In this document: piece after piece, positions 26,437 through 34,129 of the stretch
Position numbering within the stretch: the stretch's first letter is position 1
How the letters are laid out: each line of letters opens with the position of its first letter
From: Paenibacillus alkalitolerans
Lineage (GTDB): Bacteria > Bacillota > Bacilli > Paenibacillales > YIM-B00363
NCBI RefSeq assembly: GCF_016482785.1
Contig: NZ_JAEMXM010000003.1
Span: 124,001-188,000 of the forward strand
Reading direction: 5' to 3'
Length of the DNA: 64,000 nucleotides
Notes under the pieces: generated by a model
The model's input: the letters and a program-made list of their open reading frames with translations, nothing else
Told to the model about the DNA's origin: nothing
Databases searched by the model: none
Program-made: the position numbers and the translations under genes

Positions 26437-28044
26437 ATGGCCATACACGCACAATCTAAGCCTTTGGTTCTCGTACTGGATATCGGAACGACCGGAGGCC
26501 GCGTCTTCTTGTTCGATTCCACGGGAGAAATTCACGGCACGGCATACCGGGAATATACGAGCATCTATCATGCGGCTAACGTGACCGATCATGATCCTTC
26601 CACATGGATTGAAGCGATTCGGGAAGGCATTGCGGAGCTCAACGGCAGCGAACCGGAGGCGATGGCGCGCGTTGAAGCCGTATCCGTGACAAGCCAGCGG
26701 GCAACGATCGTTCCGGTCGATGCCGGCGGAGCGGCGCTGTCGACGGCTGTTTCGTGGCAGGATAAGCGCAGTGTGCGCGAAGCGAAGGAGATTGAAGAAC
26801 GTATCGGAGCGGCGGACATATATTCGCGAACCGGGCTGAAGATCGACCCGTACTTTTCCTTACCGAAAATCATGTGGTTTCGCAATTATAAACCGGACAT
26901 CTATGCGCGCGCTTCCTGCTTTCTGACCGTACACGACTTCGTCGTGCATGCGTTGACCGGACAGTTCAAGACCGATTGGACCCAAGCGTCGCGTACGATG
27001 TTGTTTAATATTAACGAGTTTGAATGGGACCGGGAAATTGCCGCGCGGATGAATATCGACCTCAATAAGATGCCGGCCGCATATCCGACCGGATCAATCG
27101 CAGGCAATGTAACGAATAAGGCGGCGGCTCGGTTCGGCATCCGGGAAGGCCTCCCTGTCGTAATGGCGGGAGGGGACCAGCAATGCGCAGCGGTGGGGCT
27201 CGGCGCCATTCGTCCAGGCATCGTCAAGGTTACGACGGGTACCGGCTCGTTCGTCGTCGCGCCGATCCGGCATCCGGTCAAGAGCGCGGAGCAGAAGGTC
27301 GTCTGCAGCGCCTCCGCGGTACCGGGCGATTGGGTGATTGAAGCGGGCATTTTCACGACGGGTTCGACTTATCGTTGGCTGCGGGACTTTCTCGTATCCG
27401 ACGGTTCGTACGACCTGTTGAACGAGGAGGCAGGCAAGTCCGCTCCGGGGGCGGGAGGCATTCTTCATATCCCTCATTACGCGGGCAGCGCGGCTCCATA
27501 TTGGAATCCGAACGCTTCCGGAATTTTGTTCAACTTGTCGCTCGGAACGAAGAAAAGCGATGTAGTCCGCGCTTATTTGGAAGGCATATGCTTTGAAGTG
27601 AACAAAAACTTGAACATTATCGACGGACTTCTTGCGGGGGAGAAAGAGCCCGGCCATGTGAAAATTACCGCGGTACACGTCAGCGGAGGTTTGGTCCGGT
27701 TCGATTTGTTCAATCAAATTCAAGCGGATATTTACGGGCTGGTCGTCATTCCGAACAAGAACGAGCAGGCTACCGCGCTCGGCGCCGCGATGATTGCATT
27801 TACCTCTCTCGGCACTTTCAAAGACTTGCACGATGCCCATGAGGCGATGAATCAGCTTGATATGCGGCGCATGAAAACTTCGGACAGGAGCATGCGCGAA
27901 ATATACAGGGAGATGAACGGGCTTCACGACGCCATACACGAAGCGCTGCGGAAGGAAGGCATTTATGACCGCGCCCGCAATATCGTGAACCAACTAAGTA
28001 TGAGGAATGCAAACGAAGCGTTTGAAGAACAAACCCTCAAATGA
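26437..28044 (+). CDS. FGGY-family carbohydrate kinase
   Basis: A 535-residue sugar kinase with both FGGY/ASKHA halves: phosphate-1 motif LDIGTTGGRVFLFDSTG at the N-terminus, VSWQDKRS, TVHDFVVHALTGQFKTDWTQASRT, GGDQQCAAVG, phosphate-2 TTGTGSFV and adenosine motif HVSGGLVRFDLFNQ. It would phosphorylate a sugar, polyol or sugar acid. It is the last gene of the RpiR locus and ends inside a strong terminator hairpin. Gluconokinase, xylulokinase-like and LsrK-like groups are all conceivable; substrate is not decided by the sequence. Confidence 0.88.
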   Translation: MAIHAQSKPLVLVLDIGTTGGRVFLFDSTGEIHGTAYREYTSIYHAANVTDHDPSTWIEAIREGIAELNGSEPEAMARVEAVSVTSQRATIVPVDAGGAALSTAVSWQDKRSVREAKEIEERIGAADIYSRTGLKIDPYFSLPKIMWFRNYKPDIYARASCFLTVHDFVVHALTGQFKTDWTQASRTMLFNINEFEWDREIAARMNIDLNKMPAAYPTGSIAGNVTNKAAARFGIREGLPVVMAGGDQQCAAVGLGAIRPGIVKVTTGTGSFVVAPIRHPVKSAEQKVVCSASAVPGDWVIEAGIFTTGSTYRWLRDFLVSDGSYDLLNEEAGKSAPGAGGILHIPHYAGSAAPYWNPNASGILFNLSLGTKKSDVVRAYLEGICFEVNKNLNIIDGLLAGEKEPGHVKITAVHVSGGLVRFDLFNQIQADIYGLVVIPNKNEQATALGAAMIAFTSLGTFKDLHDAHEAMNQLDMRRMKTSDRSMREIYREMNGLHDAIHEALRKEGIYDRARNIVNQLSMRNANEAFEEQTLK

Positions 28045-28063
28045 CCGGGCGGCCATTTGAGGG
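28034..28063. terminator. Bidirectional terminator between kinase and pckA
   Basis: CCCTCAAATG (28034-28043) pairs perfectly with CATTTGAGGG (28054-28063) around a 10-base loop; a T-rich stretch follows on the plus strand. The left arm overlaps the kinase stop codon. It separates the convergent kinase and pckA transcripts. Confidence 0.85.
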
Positions 28064-28072
28064 CGGATTTCT

Positions 28073-29659
28073 TTATAATAAAACCGGGCCTGCGGCCGCG
28101 ACTTCTTCCGCGACGTCCGGTGTATTTTTTTGGAAATTTTCGATAAAAAGCGACGCCAGCTTACGAGCCTGTTCCATATAACCGGACTTGTCGTTCCATG
28201 TGTTCACCGGGTTCAGGACATCCGAAGGCACCCCGGGCACCGAATCGGGAATATGCAGCCCGAAAACAGGATCTTTCGAATAAGACGCATTCTTGAGAGA
28301 TCCGTCCAGTGCGGCGGTAACCATTGCGCGGGTGTACGGCAGGTTGATGCGCTTGCCGACGCCGTACGGTCCGCCGATCCAACCGGTATTGATCAGGTAA
28401 ATGTCGACGTTGTGCCGTGAAATCTTTTCGCTTAACAAATTTGCGTATACGCTCGGGTGCAGCGGCAAGAACGGCGCTCCGAAGCAGGCGGAGAACGTCG
28501 CTTCCGGCTTGGTGACTCCGCGTTCGGTTCCGGCGAGCTTCGACGTATAGCCCGACAAGAAGTGATAGATGGCTTGCGGTTTCGTTAATTTGGCTACAGG
28601 AGGCAATACCCCGAACGCGTCGGCGGTCAAGAAGACGATCGTGTTCGGATGTCCCGCCGTGCCGCCTGTAAAGGCGTTCGGAATATGATCCAGCGGATAT
28701 GCGGCCCTCGTATTTTCCGTGTACCGGTTATCGTTGTAATCGGCTATACGGGTAACGGGATCTACCGCGACATTTTCCAATACGGTGCCGTGTTTGATAG
28801 CGTTCCAAATTTGCGGCTCTTTGTCGGCGGAAAGTCCGATGCACTTCGCGTAGCACCCGCCTTCGATGTTGTATATGCCCTCATCGGACCACACATGCTC
28901 GTCGTCGCCGATCAACCGGCGCCCCGGGTCGGCGGAGAGCGTCGTCTTGCCCGTACCGGAAAGCCCGAAAAATAGCGCGACATCGCCGGCTTCCCCTATA
29001 TTGGCGGAACAGTGCATCGGGAACATGCCTTTCATCGGCAAGATGCAATTCAAGATGCTGAAGACCGATTTCTTCATTTCGCCGGCATACATCGTCCCGC
29101 CGATCAGGACGACCTTACGCTCGAGGGAGATAATGATGAAGGTTTCGCTGGAAGTTCCGTCGGCGGCCGGATCGGCTTGCAGTCCCGGGAGCGCTAGAAT
29201 TGTAAAATCCGGTTGTCCGGTGAAAGGATTGTCCGCCGTCGGGCGAATCAACAGCTGCCGCATGAACAAGTTGTGCCAAGCCATCTCGGTAACGACGCGA
29301 AACTTCAACTGACGCCGCCGGTCCGCTCCTGCGAATCCGTCGAATACGAACGCATCGCGGCCGTTCATGTATTGGAGCGCTTTGGAATATAATCTCTCGA
29401 AATGAGCTTCGGAGACCGGGCGATTGACGGGTCCCCAGTTGATTGAATTCGTTACGCCGGGCTCGTCGACGATATATTTATCCTTCGGCGAACGGCCGGT
29501 ATATTTTCCGGTCAACACGTGCAGAGCGCCAGAGGCGGTCAGATGCCCTTCGTTGCGGGCCAAAGCGAGCTCTATCAATCTCGGCGCCGAAAGATTGTCA
29601 TAGACGAAGGCCATATGCCGGAGTAAGCCGGGCTCATGAGTAAGTATTTGCGGATTCAT
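28073..29659 (-). CDS. pckA: Phosphoenolpyruvate carboxykinase (ATP)
   Basis: A 528-residue enzyme converting oxaloacetate and ATP to phosphoenolpyruvate, the first committed step of gluconeogenesis. The kinase-1a loop is [16 protein letters not shown] (about residue 235), kinase-2 GDDEHVWSD follows, and [15 protein letters not shown] and NWGPVNRP are typical N-terminal signatures. Length matches B. subtilis PckA (527). It lies 26 bp downstream of gapB in the same orientation, so the two form an operon opposite ccpN. Confidence 0.97.
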   Translation of the reverse strand: MNPQILTHEPGLLRHMAFVYDNLSAPRLIELALARNEGHLTASGALHVLTGKYTGRSPKDKYIVDEPGVTNSINWGPVNRPVSEAHFERLYSKALQYMNGRDAFVFDGFAGADRRRQLKFRVVTEMAWHNLFMRQLLIRPTADNPFTGQPDFTILALPGLQADPAADGTSSETFIIISLERKVVLIGGTMYAGEMKKSVFSILNCILPMKGMFPMHCSANIGEAGDVALFFGLSGTGKTTLSADPGRRLIGDDEHVWSDEGIYNIEGGCYAKCIGLSADKEPQIWNAIKHGTVLENVAVDPVTRIADYNDNRYTENTRAAYPLDHIPNAFTGGTAGHPNTIVFLTADAFGVLPPVAKLTKPQAIYHFLSGYTSKLAGTERGVTKPEATFSACFGAPFLPLHPSVYANLLSEKISRHNVDIYLINTGWIGGPYGVGKRINLPYTRAMVTAALDGSLKNASYSKDPVFGLHIPDSVPGVPSDVLNPVNTWNDKSGYMEQARKLASLFIENFQKNTPDVAEEVAAAGPVLL

Positions 29660-29685
29660 AGTTATATACCCCTTTCATTATGGGA

Positions 29686-30717
29686 TTACATTGCGGGTTG
29701 AGCGTTACGCTCCGCGGAGTTCTTTGCGCCGACGAGCTGGGCCAGGTCGACGACTCTGTTGGCGTATCCCCATTCGTTGTCGTACCAAGCAAGCACTTTA
29801 ACCTCCCGGCCTGACGCGATGATCGAAAGCCCGTCGATGACCGCGGATTTGGCGTTGCCGACGAAATCGACGGACACGAGCGGGGCTTCGGAGTATTCGA
29901 CGTATGGAGCGAACTCCCCGGCTGCCGCTTGACGAAACAGCGTCCGGACTTCTTCCGCGCTTATTTCCTTCGACACTGTGACCGTGAGGTCGACTAGAGA
30001 TACGTCTTGCGTCGGCACCCGTAAAGAAATCCCTTGGATGCGAGGGGCGAGATGCGGCAGAACGTCCGCCAGCGCCTTGCCGACGCCGGTCGTTGTCGGC
30101 ACGATCGATTGCGTGCAGGCGCGCGCTCTGCGCAAATCCTTGTGCGGATTGTCCAGGTGATTTTGGTCCGACGTGAATGCATGGACCGTCGTCATCCAGC
30201 CGCTCTGCACTCGAAGGGAACGATCCAATATCGCAAGAACGGGCGACAAGCAATTCGTTGTGCACGAAGCTGCCGACAGCAGCCGATGCTTTCCGGGCAT
30301 GTACAAGCTGTCGTTAACCCCCATGACGACGGTCAGATCCATATCCTTGCCCGGCGCCGTAACAATGACTTGATACGCCCCCGCTTCTATATGCTGCTGC
30401 GCGCCTTGCCGGTCATTGAACTTTCCGGTTGCGTCAAGCACGAGCTCGACTCCGAGGTTGTTCCACGGAAGCTTGCGAGGCTCCCGTTCGCACACGATCG
30501 CTATGGAATGGCCGTTAATCGCAAGATCGCCGCCGCGAACCGAAATGTCCGCATTCCACCGGCCGTGCACCGAGTCGTACTGCAATAAATGAGCCACCGT
30601 CTCTACGGGATAGATGGAGTTGATCGCTTTCAGCTCCCGAAACGGACGGCCGTTTGCAAACATATTTCTGACCAAAAGTCTTCCGATTCTGCCCATTCCG
30701 CTAATTCCTATTCCCAT
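29686..30717 (-). CDS. gapB: Glyceraldehyde-3-phosphate dehydrogenase, GapB-like
   Basis: A 343-residue GAPDH. NAD(P)-binding begins GISGMGRIGRLLVRN; the catalytic cysteine is in SAASCTTNCLSP (about residue 150) with the partner His in HAFTSDQNHLD; AWYDNEWGYANRVVDL closes the protein. Linkage to pckA and ccpN identifies it as the gluconeogenic, normally NADP-preferring GapB rather than glycolytic GapA. Asp at the adenosine-ribose position is not seen (KAINSIYP), in keeping with NADP use. AGGAGG lies 8 bases before ATG 30717, so this start is preferred over 30723. Confidence 0.95.
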   Translation of the reverse strand: MGIGISGMGRIGRLLVRNMFANGRPFRELKAINSIYPVETVAHLLQYDSVHGRWNADISVRGGDLAINGHSIAIVCEREPRKLPWNNLGVELVLDATGKFNDRQGAQQHIEAGAYQVIVTAPGKDMDLTVVMGVNDSLYMPGKHRLLSAASCTTNCLSPVLAILDRSLRVQSGWMTTVHAFTSDQNHLDNPHKDLRRARACTQSIVPTTTGVGKALADVLPHLAPRIQGISLRVPTQDVSLVDLTVTVSKEISAEEVRTLFRQAAAGEFAPYVEYSEAPLVSVDFVGNAKSAVIDGLSIIASGREVKVLAWYDNEWGYANRVVDLAQLVGAKNSAERNAQPAM

Positions 30718-30742
30718 TATCATTTCCTCCTAGCTGCAATTA

Positions 30743-30907
30743 TCATTCACTTCTACCGGCGGAATGCGGATCGCGTTCTTCCAACGGATAGGCCGGAAAA
30801 GAGCGGTATCCGAATTCCAGTTCGTCCGCGCATTGCCGGCACAGGTGCCCCGGCGGTTCCGGTTCGTCGGATTGCTTCAAACATAGCGTGCATATGCGAT
30901 TGTTCAC
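30743..30907 (-). CDS. Small CxxC zinc-ribbon-like protein upstream of gapB
   Basis: A 54-residue reading frame starting GTG 30907, preceded on its strand by AAAGGAAGG at fit spacing. It has two CxxC knuckles, ICTLCLKQ near the start and HLCRQCADELEFGYRSFP, enough for one zinc site, and then a charged tail. It ends 25 bases before the gapB start and shares its direction, so it is the first gene of the gapB-pckA operon. The function is unknown; a regulatory or redox role is only a guess. Confidence 0.7.
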   Translation of the reverse strand: MNNRICTLCLKQSDEPEPPGHLCRQCADELEFGYRSFPAYPLEERDPHSAGRSE

Positions 30908-30956
30908 CGGCGCCTTCCTTTCTCGTAGTAATAGTATGCTTTATTTAATTATATAG

Positions 30957-31098
30957 TGTGTATTATTTAGTGCAATAGTTAAATAAATAATGTGCATTTT
31001 GGTCATTAAGTTCATGAAAATGTGAGTTATTGCGGCGATGAAGAGGTAATTGGTGAAAATCTGTTATTAATAGGTAGTTAAATATTGTACATTATTTA
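30957..31098. promoter_or_regulatory. Three TGYRYATTATTTA sites, probable CcpN operators
   Basis: The divergent promoter region holds TGTGTATTATTTA (30957-30969, plus), its near copy TGCACATTATTTA on the minus strand (30984-30996) and TGTACATTATTTA (31086-31098, plus); a weaker ATTATTTAAAAC lies on the minus strand near 31120. The first two face each other 14 bases apart. Since CcpN represses gapB and pckA in B. subtilis and the ccpN gene starts right here, these are the best candidate sites. Confidence 0.75.
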
Positions 31099-31146
31099 TT
31101 CGGTGTGATATGTTTTAAATAATGAGGAAAGTTTGCAGGATCGGAG

Positions 31147-31797
31147 ATGATGGCAATCGAATTAACGGCTAGACAAATAGAAATCACTGAAATCGTGAAA
31201 AATCATGCGCCGATCACAGGAGATCAAATTGCGGAGATGCTGGGCGTAAGCAAGCCCACCATCCGCTCCGATTTGGCCGTGCTGGTGATGATCGGATACA
31301 TTGACGCCAAACCGAAGGTCGGTTACTTTCCCGGGAAAGCGTTCAAAGAAGGCGGCGTGATGATTCAACGGTTAAAGGAATATAAGGTTAAGGATATTCA
31401 AGGCGTTCCGGTTGTCGTCCAAGGCACGGCAACGGTGCACGATGCGGTGATCGCCTTGTTTATGGAAAATGTAGGATCATTGATCGTCGTCGATGCCGAC
31501 GGTTATTTAGAGGGGGTCGTTTCCCGTAAGGATTTGCTGAAAGTAACGCTGGGGAGCGCTTCGGCTTCCGCCATGCCCATCAATTTGGTGATGACCCGCG
31601 GACCGAATATCGTCACGATTTCGCCGGACGAATCCGTCATAGAAGCCGCGAGGAAAATGATTCATCACCAGGTCGACAGCTTGCCCGTCGTCAAAACATC
31701 GCCCGATCATAAGGGACAGAAGAACCAGCTGGTGGTCGGACGAATTACGAAGACCCATATGACGACGGTATTGCTGGAGATCGCTACTGAGGCATAG
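31147..31797 (+). CDS. ccpN: CcpN-type transcriptional repressor (HTH plus two CBS domains)
   Basis: A 216-residue protein: N-terminal winged helix (about 1-60, ITGDQIAEMLGVSKPTIRSDL) and two CBS domains (about 75-140 and 145-210, GTATVHDAVIALFMENVGSL and ISPDESVIEAARKMIHHQ). In B. subtilis CcpN represses gapB and pckA during glycolytic growth, sensing ATP/ADP. Here it faces the gapB-pckA operon and leads ppsR-like and glpX genes, making the regulon physically complete. Start ATG 31147 or 31150; both follow GGATCGGAG. Confidence 0.95.
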   Translation: MMAIELTARQIEITEIVKNHAPITGDQIAEMLGVSKPTIRSDLAVLVMIGYIDAKPKVGYFPGKAFKEGGVMIQRLKEYKVKDIQGVPVVVQGTATVHDAVIALFMENVGSLIVVDADGYLEGVVSRKDLLKVTLGSASASAMPINLVMTRGPNIVTISPDESVIEAARKMIHHQVDSLPVVKTSPDHKGQKNQLVVGRITKTHMTTVLLEIATEA

Positions 31798-31817
31798 TTC
31801 AAAGGGGGAAGGGCTCA

Positions 31818-32630
31818 TTGACGCGAAGGAATCCAATCATCTACGTGTGCTCTGATGCGGTAGGCGAAACGGCGGAAGCGGTGGCCAAAGCGACAATCCG
31901 CCAGTTTTCCGCCGAAAAGATCCGCACGAAGCGGTACGGCCACATTCGGAAGGAAGAGGAAATCAAACACATATTATCTGAAGCGGCGGCGACCGGCGGC
32001 ATTGTCGCATATACGATCGTCCAGCCGGAATTAAGAGAAGCGATGAGGGAAGAGGCGGCCCGGTTAGGCATTCATACGGTGGATATACTCGGACCGATGA
32101 TGCAGGCTTACATTAACGCCTACAACGACGTTCCGAAACAAACGCCCGGTCTTCGCCAAGAGATGGACGAAGAATATTTCAGGCGTATCGAAGCGATGGA
32201 GTTCGCCGTTAAATACGACGACGGGAAAGACGTCCGCGGACTGCTGACGGCGCAAATCGTCTTGGTGGGCGTGTCCCGAACGTCGAAAACCCCGCTAAGT
32301 ATATTTCTCGCGCATAAGGGGTACAAGGTGGCCAACCTGCCGATTGTGCTTGAAGTAAAACCTCCGGAAGAGTTATATAAAACCGAAAATCAACTGATAG
32401 TAGGCTTAACGATGGATGCGGAGCATCTCCTGAAGATCCGGACGGAACGGTTGAAAGCCGTCGGACTGCCTTACGGCGCCAAGTACGCATCTCTCGATTA
32501 TATAAAGGCGGAACTCGTCAACGCCGGCAAAATTATGAACGGTCTGGGCTGCCGCATAATAGACGTTACCGAAAAGTCCATAGAAGAGACAGCGGGCATC
32601 ATTATCGGATTTATGACTGAAGAACGATAA
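31818..32630 (+). CDS. Pyruvate, phosphate dikinase regulatory protein (YqfL family, DUF299)
   Basis: A 270-residue bifunctional kinase/phosphorylase of the PSRP/PPDK-RP family. The P-loop is GVSRTSKTPLS (about residue 152); the N-terminus IYVCSDAVGETAEAV is typical. The family switches pyruvate phosphate dikinase or PEP synthase on and off by ADP-dependent threonine phosphorylation. In B. subtilis the equivalent yqfL sits next to ccpN. Start TTG 31818 follows GGGGGAAGGG. No PPDK gene is present in this window, so the target must be elsewhere. Confidence 0.95.
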   Translation: MTRRNPIIYVCSDAVGETAEAVAKATIRQFSAEKIRTKRYGHIRKEEEIKHILSEAAATGGIVAYTIVQPELREAMREEAARLGIHTVDILGPMMQAYINAYNDVPKQTPGLRQEMDEEYFRRIEAMEFAVKYDDGKDVRGLLTAQIVLVGVSRTSKTPLSIFLAHKGYKVANLPIVLEVKPPEELYKTENQLIVGLTMDAEHLLKIRTERLKAVGLPYGAKYASLDYIKAELVNAGKIMNGLGCRIIDVTEKSIEETAGIIIGFMTEER

Positions 32631-32652
32631 GGAGAAGGGAGAGAGATTGACG

Positions 32653-33654
32653 ATGGAACGGGAATTATCGTTGGAAATTGTGCGGGTGACGGAATTGGCA
32701 GCGCTGGCGTCGGCTCCATGGATGGGAAGAGGGGATAAGATCAGCGCGGACGGGGCGGCGACAACCGCCATGCGCGCCATGTTCGATACCGTATCGATCC
32801 GGGGCACGGTCGTCATCGGCGAAGGGGAGATGGACGAAGCTCCGATGCTGTACATCGGCGAGAAAGTCGGGAGTATGCAAGGACCCGAATTGGATGTGGC
32901 GGTCGATCCGTTGGAAGGAACGGAAATCGTGGCGAAAGGGCTCAATAATGCGATGTCGGTCATCGCCGTAGCAAGCAAGGGCAATTTGCTGCACGCGCCG
33001 GACATGTATATGGAAAAGCTCGCCGTCGGTCCCCAGCTGGCCGGTCATCTGAGCATCTTGGATCCGATCGAGGATACTTTGGTTAAAGCAGCCGGGCTGC
33101 TCAACAAGAAAATACCCGATGTAACGGTGATGATTCTTGACCGTACCCGTCACGAAACGTTAATCGGGCGCCTGCGGAAGGCGGGAGTCAGAATCAAGTT
33201 TTTGTCCGACGGCGACGTAGCGGGCGCCATGGCGCCGGCGTTTCCGGAGTCGGGCATCGACATGTACGTCGGTTCCGGCGGCGCGCCGGAAGGCGTGTTG
33301 GCGGCGGCCGCGTTGAAATGTCTCGGCGGCGAGCTGCAGGGCAGATTGATGCCGGCGGACGAGAGCGAGTACAACCGTTGCTTGCAGATGGGCATCGAGC
33401 AGCCCGACAAAGTGCTGCACATGAGCGATATGGTAGGTAACGACGACGTCATCTTCGCCGCCACAGGCGTTACTCCGGGCGAATTTCTCGGTGGCGTCCG
33501 GTACTTGCCGGATCAACGGGCGGAGACGCATTCGATCATAATGCGCGCGAAGACGAGAACGGTCCGTTTCATCCGCTCCCTGCACTATTTGCCGAACAAG
33601 CCGCTGTTGAACGGAAATAACGAAATCACCTCCGTAAGCGCGCTGAAAGAATGA
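32653..33654 (+). CDS. glpX: Fructose-1,6-bisphosphatase class II
   Basis: A 333-residue GlpX-type phosphatase performing the late gluconeogenic step from fructose 1,6-bisphosphate to fructose 6-phosphate. Metal/phosphate motifs are GEGEMDEAPMLY (about residue 57) and AVDPLEGTEIVAKG (about residue 85); GSGGAPEGVLAAAAL lies in the second half. The frame is open from TTG 32647, but the family N-terminus (MERELSLEIVRVTE) and AAGGAGAAGGGAGAG fit ATG 32653. Last gene of the ccpN operon. Confidence 0.95.
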   Translation: MERELSLEIVRVTELAALASAPWMGRGDKISADGAATTAMRAMFDTVSIRGTVVIGEGEMDEAPMLYIGEKVGSMQGPELDVAVDPLEGTEIVAKGLNNAMSVIAVASKGNLLHAPDMYMEKLAVGPQLAGHLSILDPIEDTLVKAAGLLNKKIPDVTVMILDRTRHETLIGRLRKAGVRIKFLSDGDVAGAMAPAFPESGIDMYVGSGGAPEGVLAAAALKCLGGELQGRLMPADESEYNRCLQMGIEQPDKVLHMSDMVGNDDVIFAATGVTPGEFLGGVRYLPDQRAETHSIIMRAKTRTVRFIRSLHYLPNKPLLNGNNEITSVSALKE

Positions 33655-33674
33655 TCGGAAAACAGGAAACGATT

Positions 33675-33757
33675 GAAGTCGATTGAAATAGAAGTAGATT
33701 GAGAATAGAAGTCGATGAGAATAGAAGTGGACTGAAAGTGGAAGTCGATTGAGAATA
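33675..33757 (+). repeat. Five tandem 16-17 bp repeats (GAAGTCGATTGAGAATA)
   Basis: Units begin at about 33675, 33691, 33708, 33724 and 33741; they differ by one to four bases. They start just after the glpX stop and lie before the hairpin TCGAGATCCCCGTCTTGGCGG. No coding or promoter role is evident; a small slippage-prone array. Confidence 0.75.
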
Positions 33758-33885
33758 TGAGCCGTCGAGATCCCCGTCTTGGCGGCTCTTTTCAACGTTA
33801 GTCGGCATAACCTGCCTATTAGTCAGGCCGGTTCGTACGAAGCGCAAAACCGAAAGTCCTTCCGGAGGCCGGCTAACCGCTGCTA

Positions 33886-34015
33886 GTCGCCAATCCCGAC
33901 TAATATTCAGGGTAAAGTTGCTTATTTTCGCCATCTGCACGCTGAAATCGCCGATTAGTCAGTCGATCCGTACAATTAGTCGCGTCAAATATGCTTATTA
34001 GTCGAGTTGGGCGAC
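33886..34015. repeat. About 130-bp element with terminal inverted repeats (ATTAGTC family), copy 1
   Basis: GTCGCCAATCCCGACTAAT (33886-33904) is mirrored by ATTAGTCGAGTTGGGCGAC (33997-34015). The interior AAGTTGCTTATTTTCGCC, ATCTGCACGC, ATCCGTACAATTAGTCG matches the element at 58031-58161 almost base for base. A further degenerate ATTAGTC-rich stretch lies upstream at 33803-33835. No ORF; it looks like a MITE-like or REP-like element in the 475-bp gap between glpX and the sensor kinase. Confidence 0.75.
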
Positions 34016-34129
34016 AAGTTGTGGTTCGCGACACGCACAATTGTTGAAATTATGAACAAAAACGAATAAAGTGAATGAAAAACAACCTCTCCGCCATCGA
34101 CCGACAGACATACCCAGGGGGAACGAAGT

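Noticed and set aside
32665-33153. Long antisense frame opposite glpX
   Set aside because: Codon-pattern shadow of a strongly conserved gene; no start signal and protein-like features are absent.
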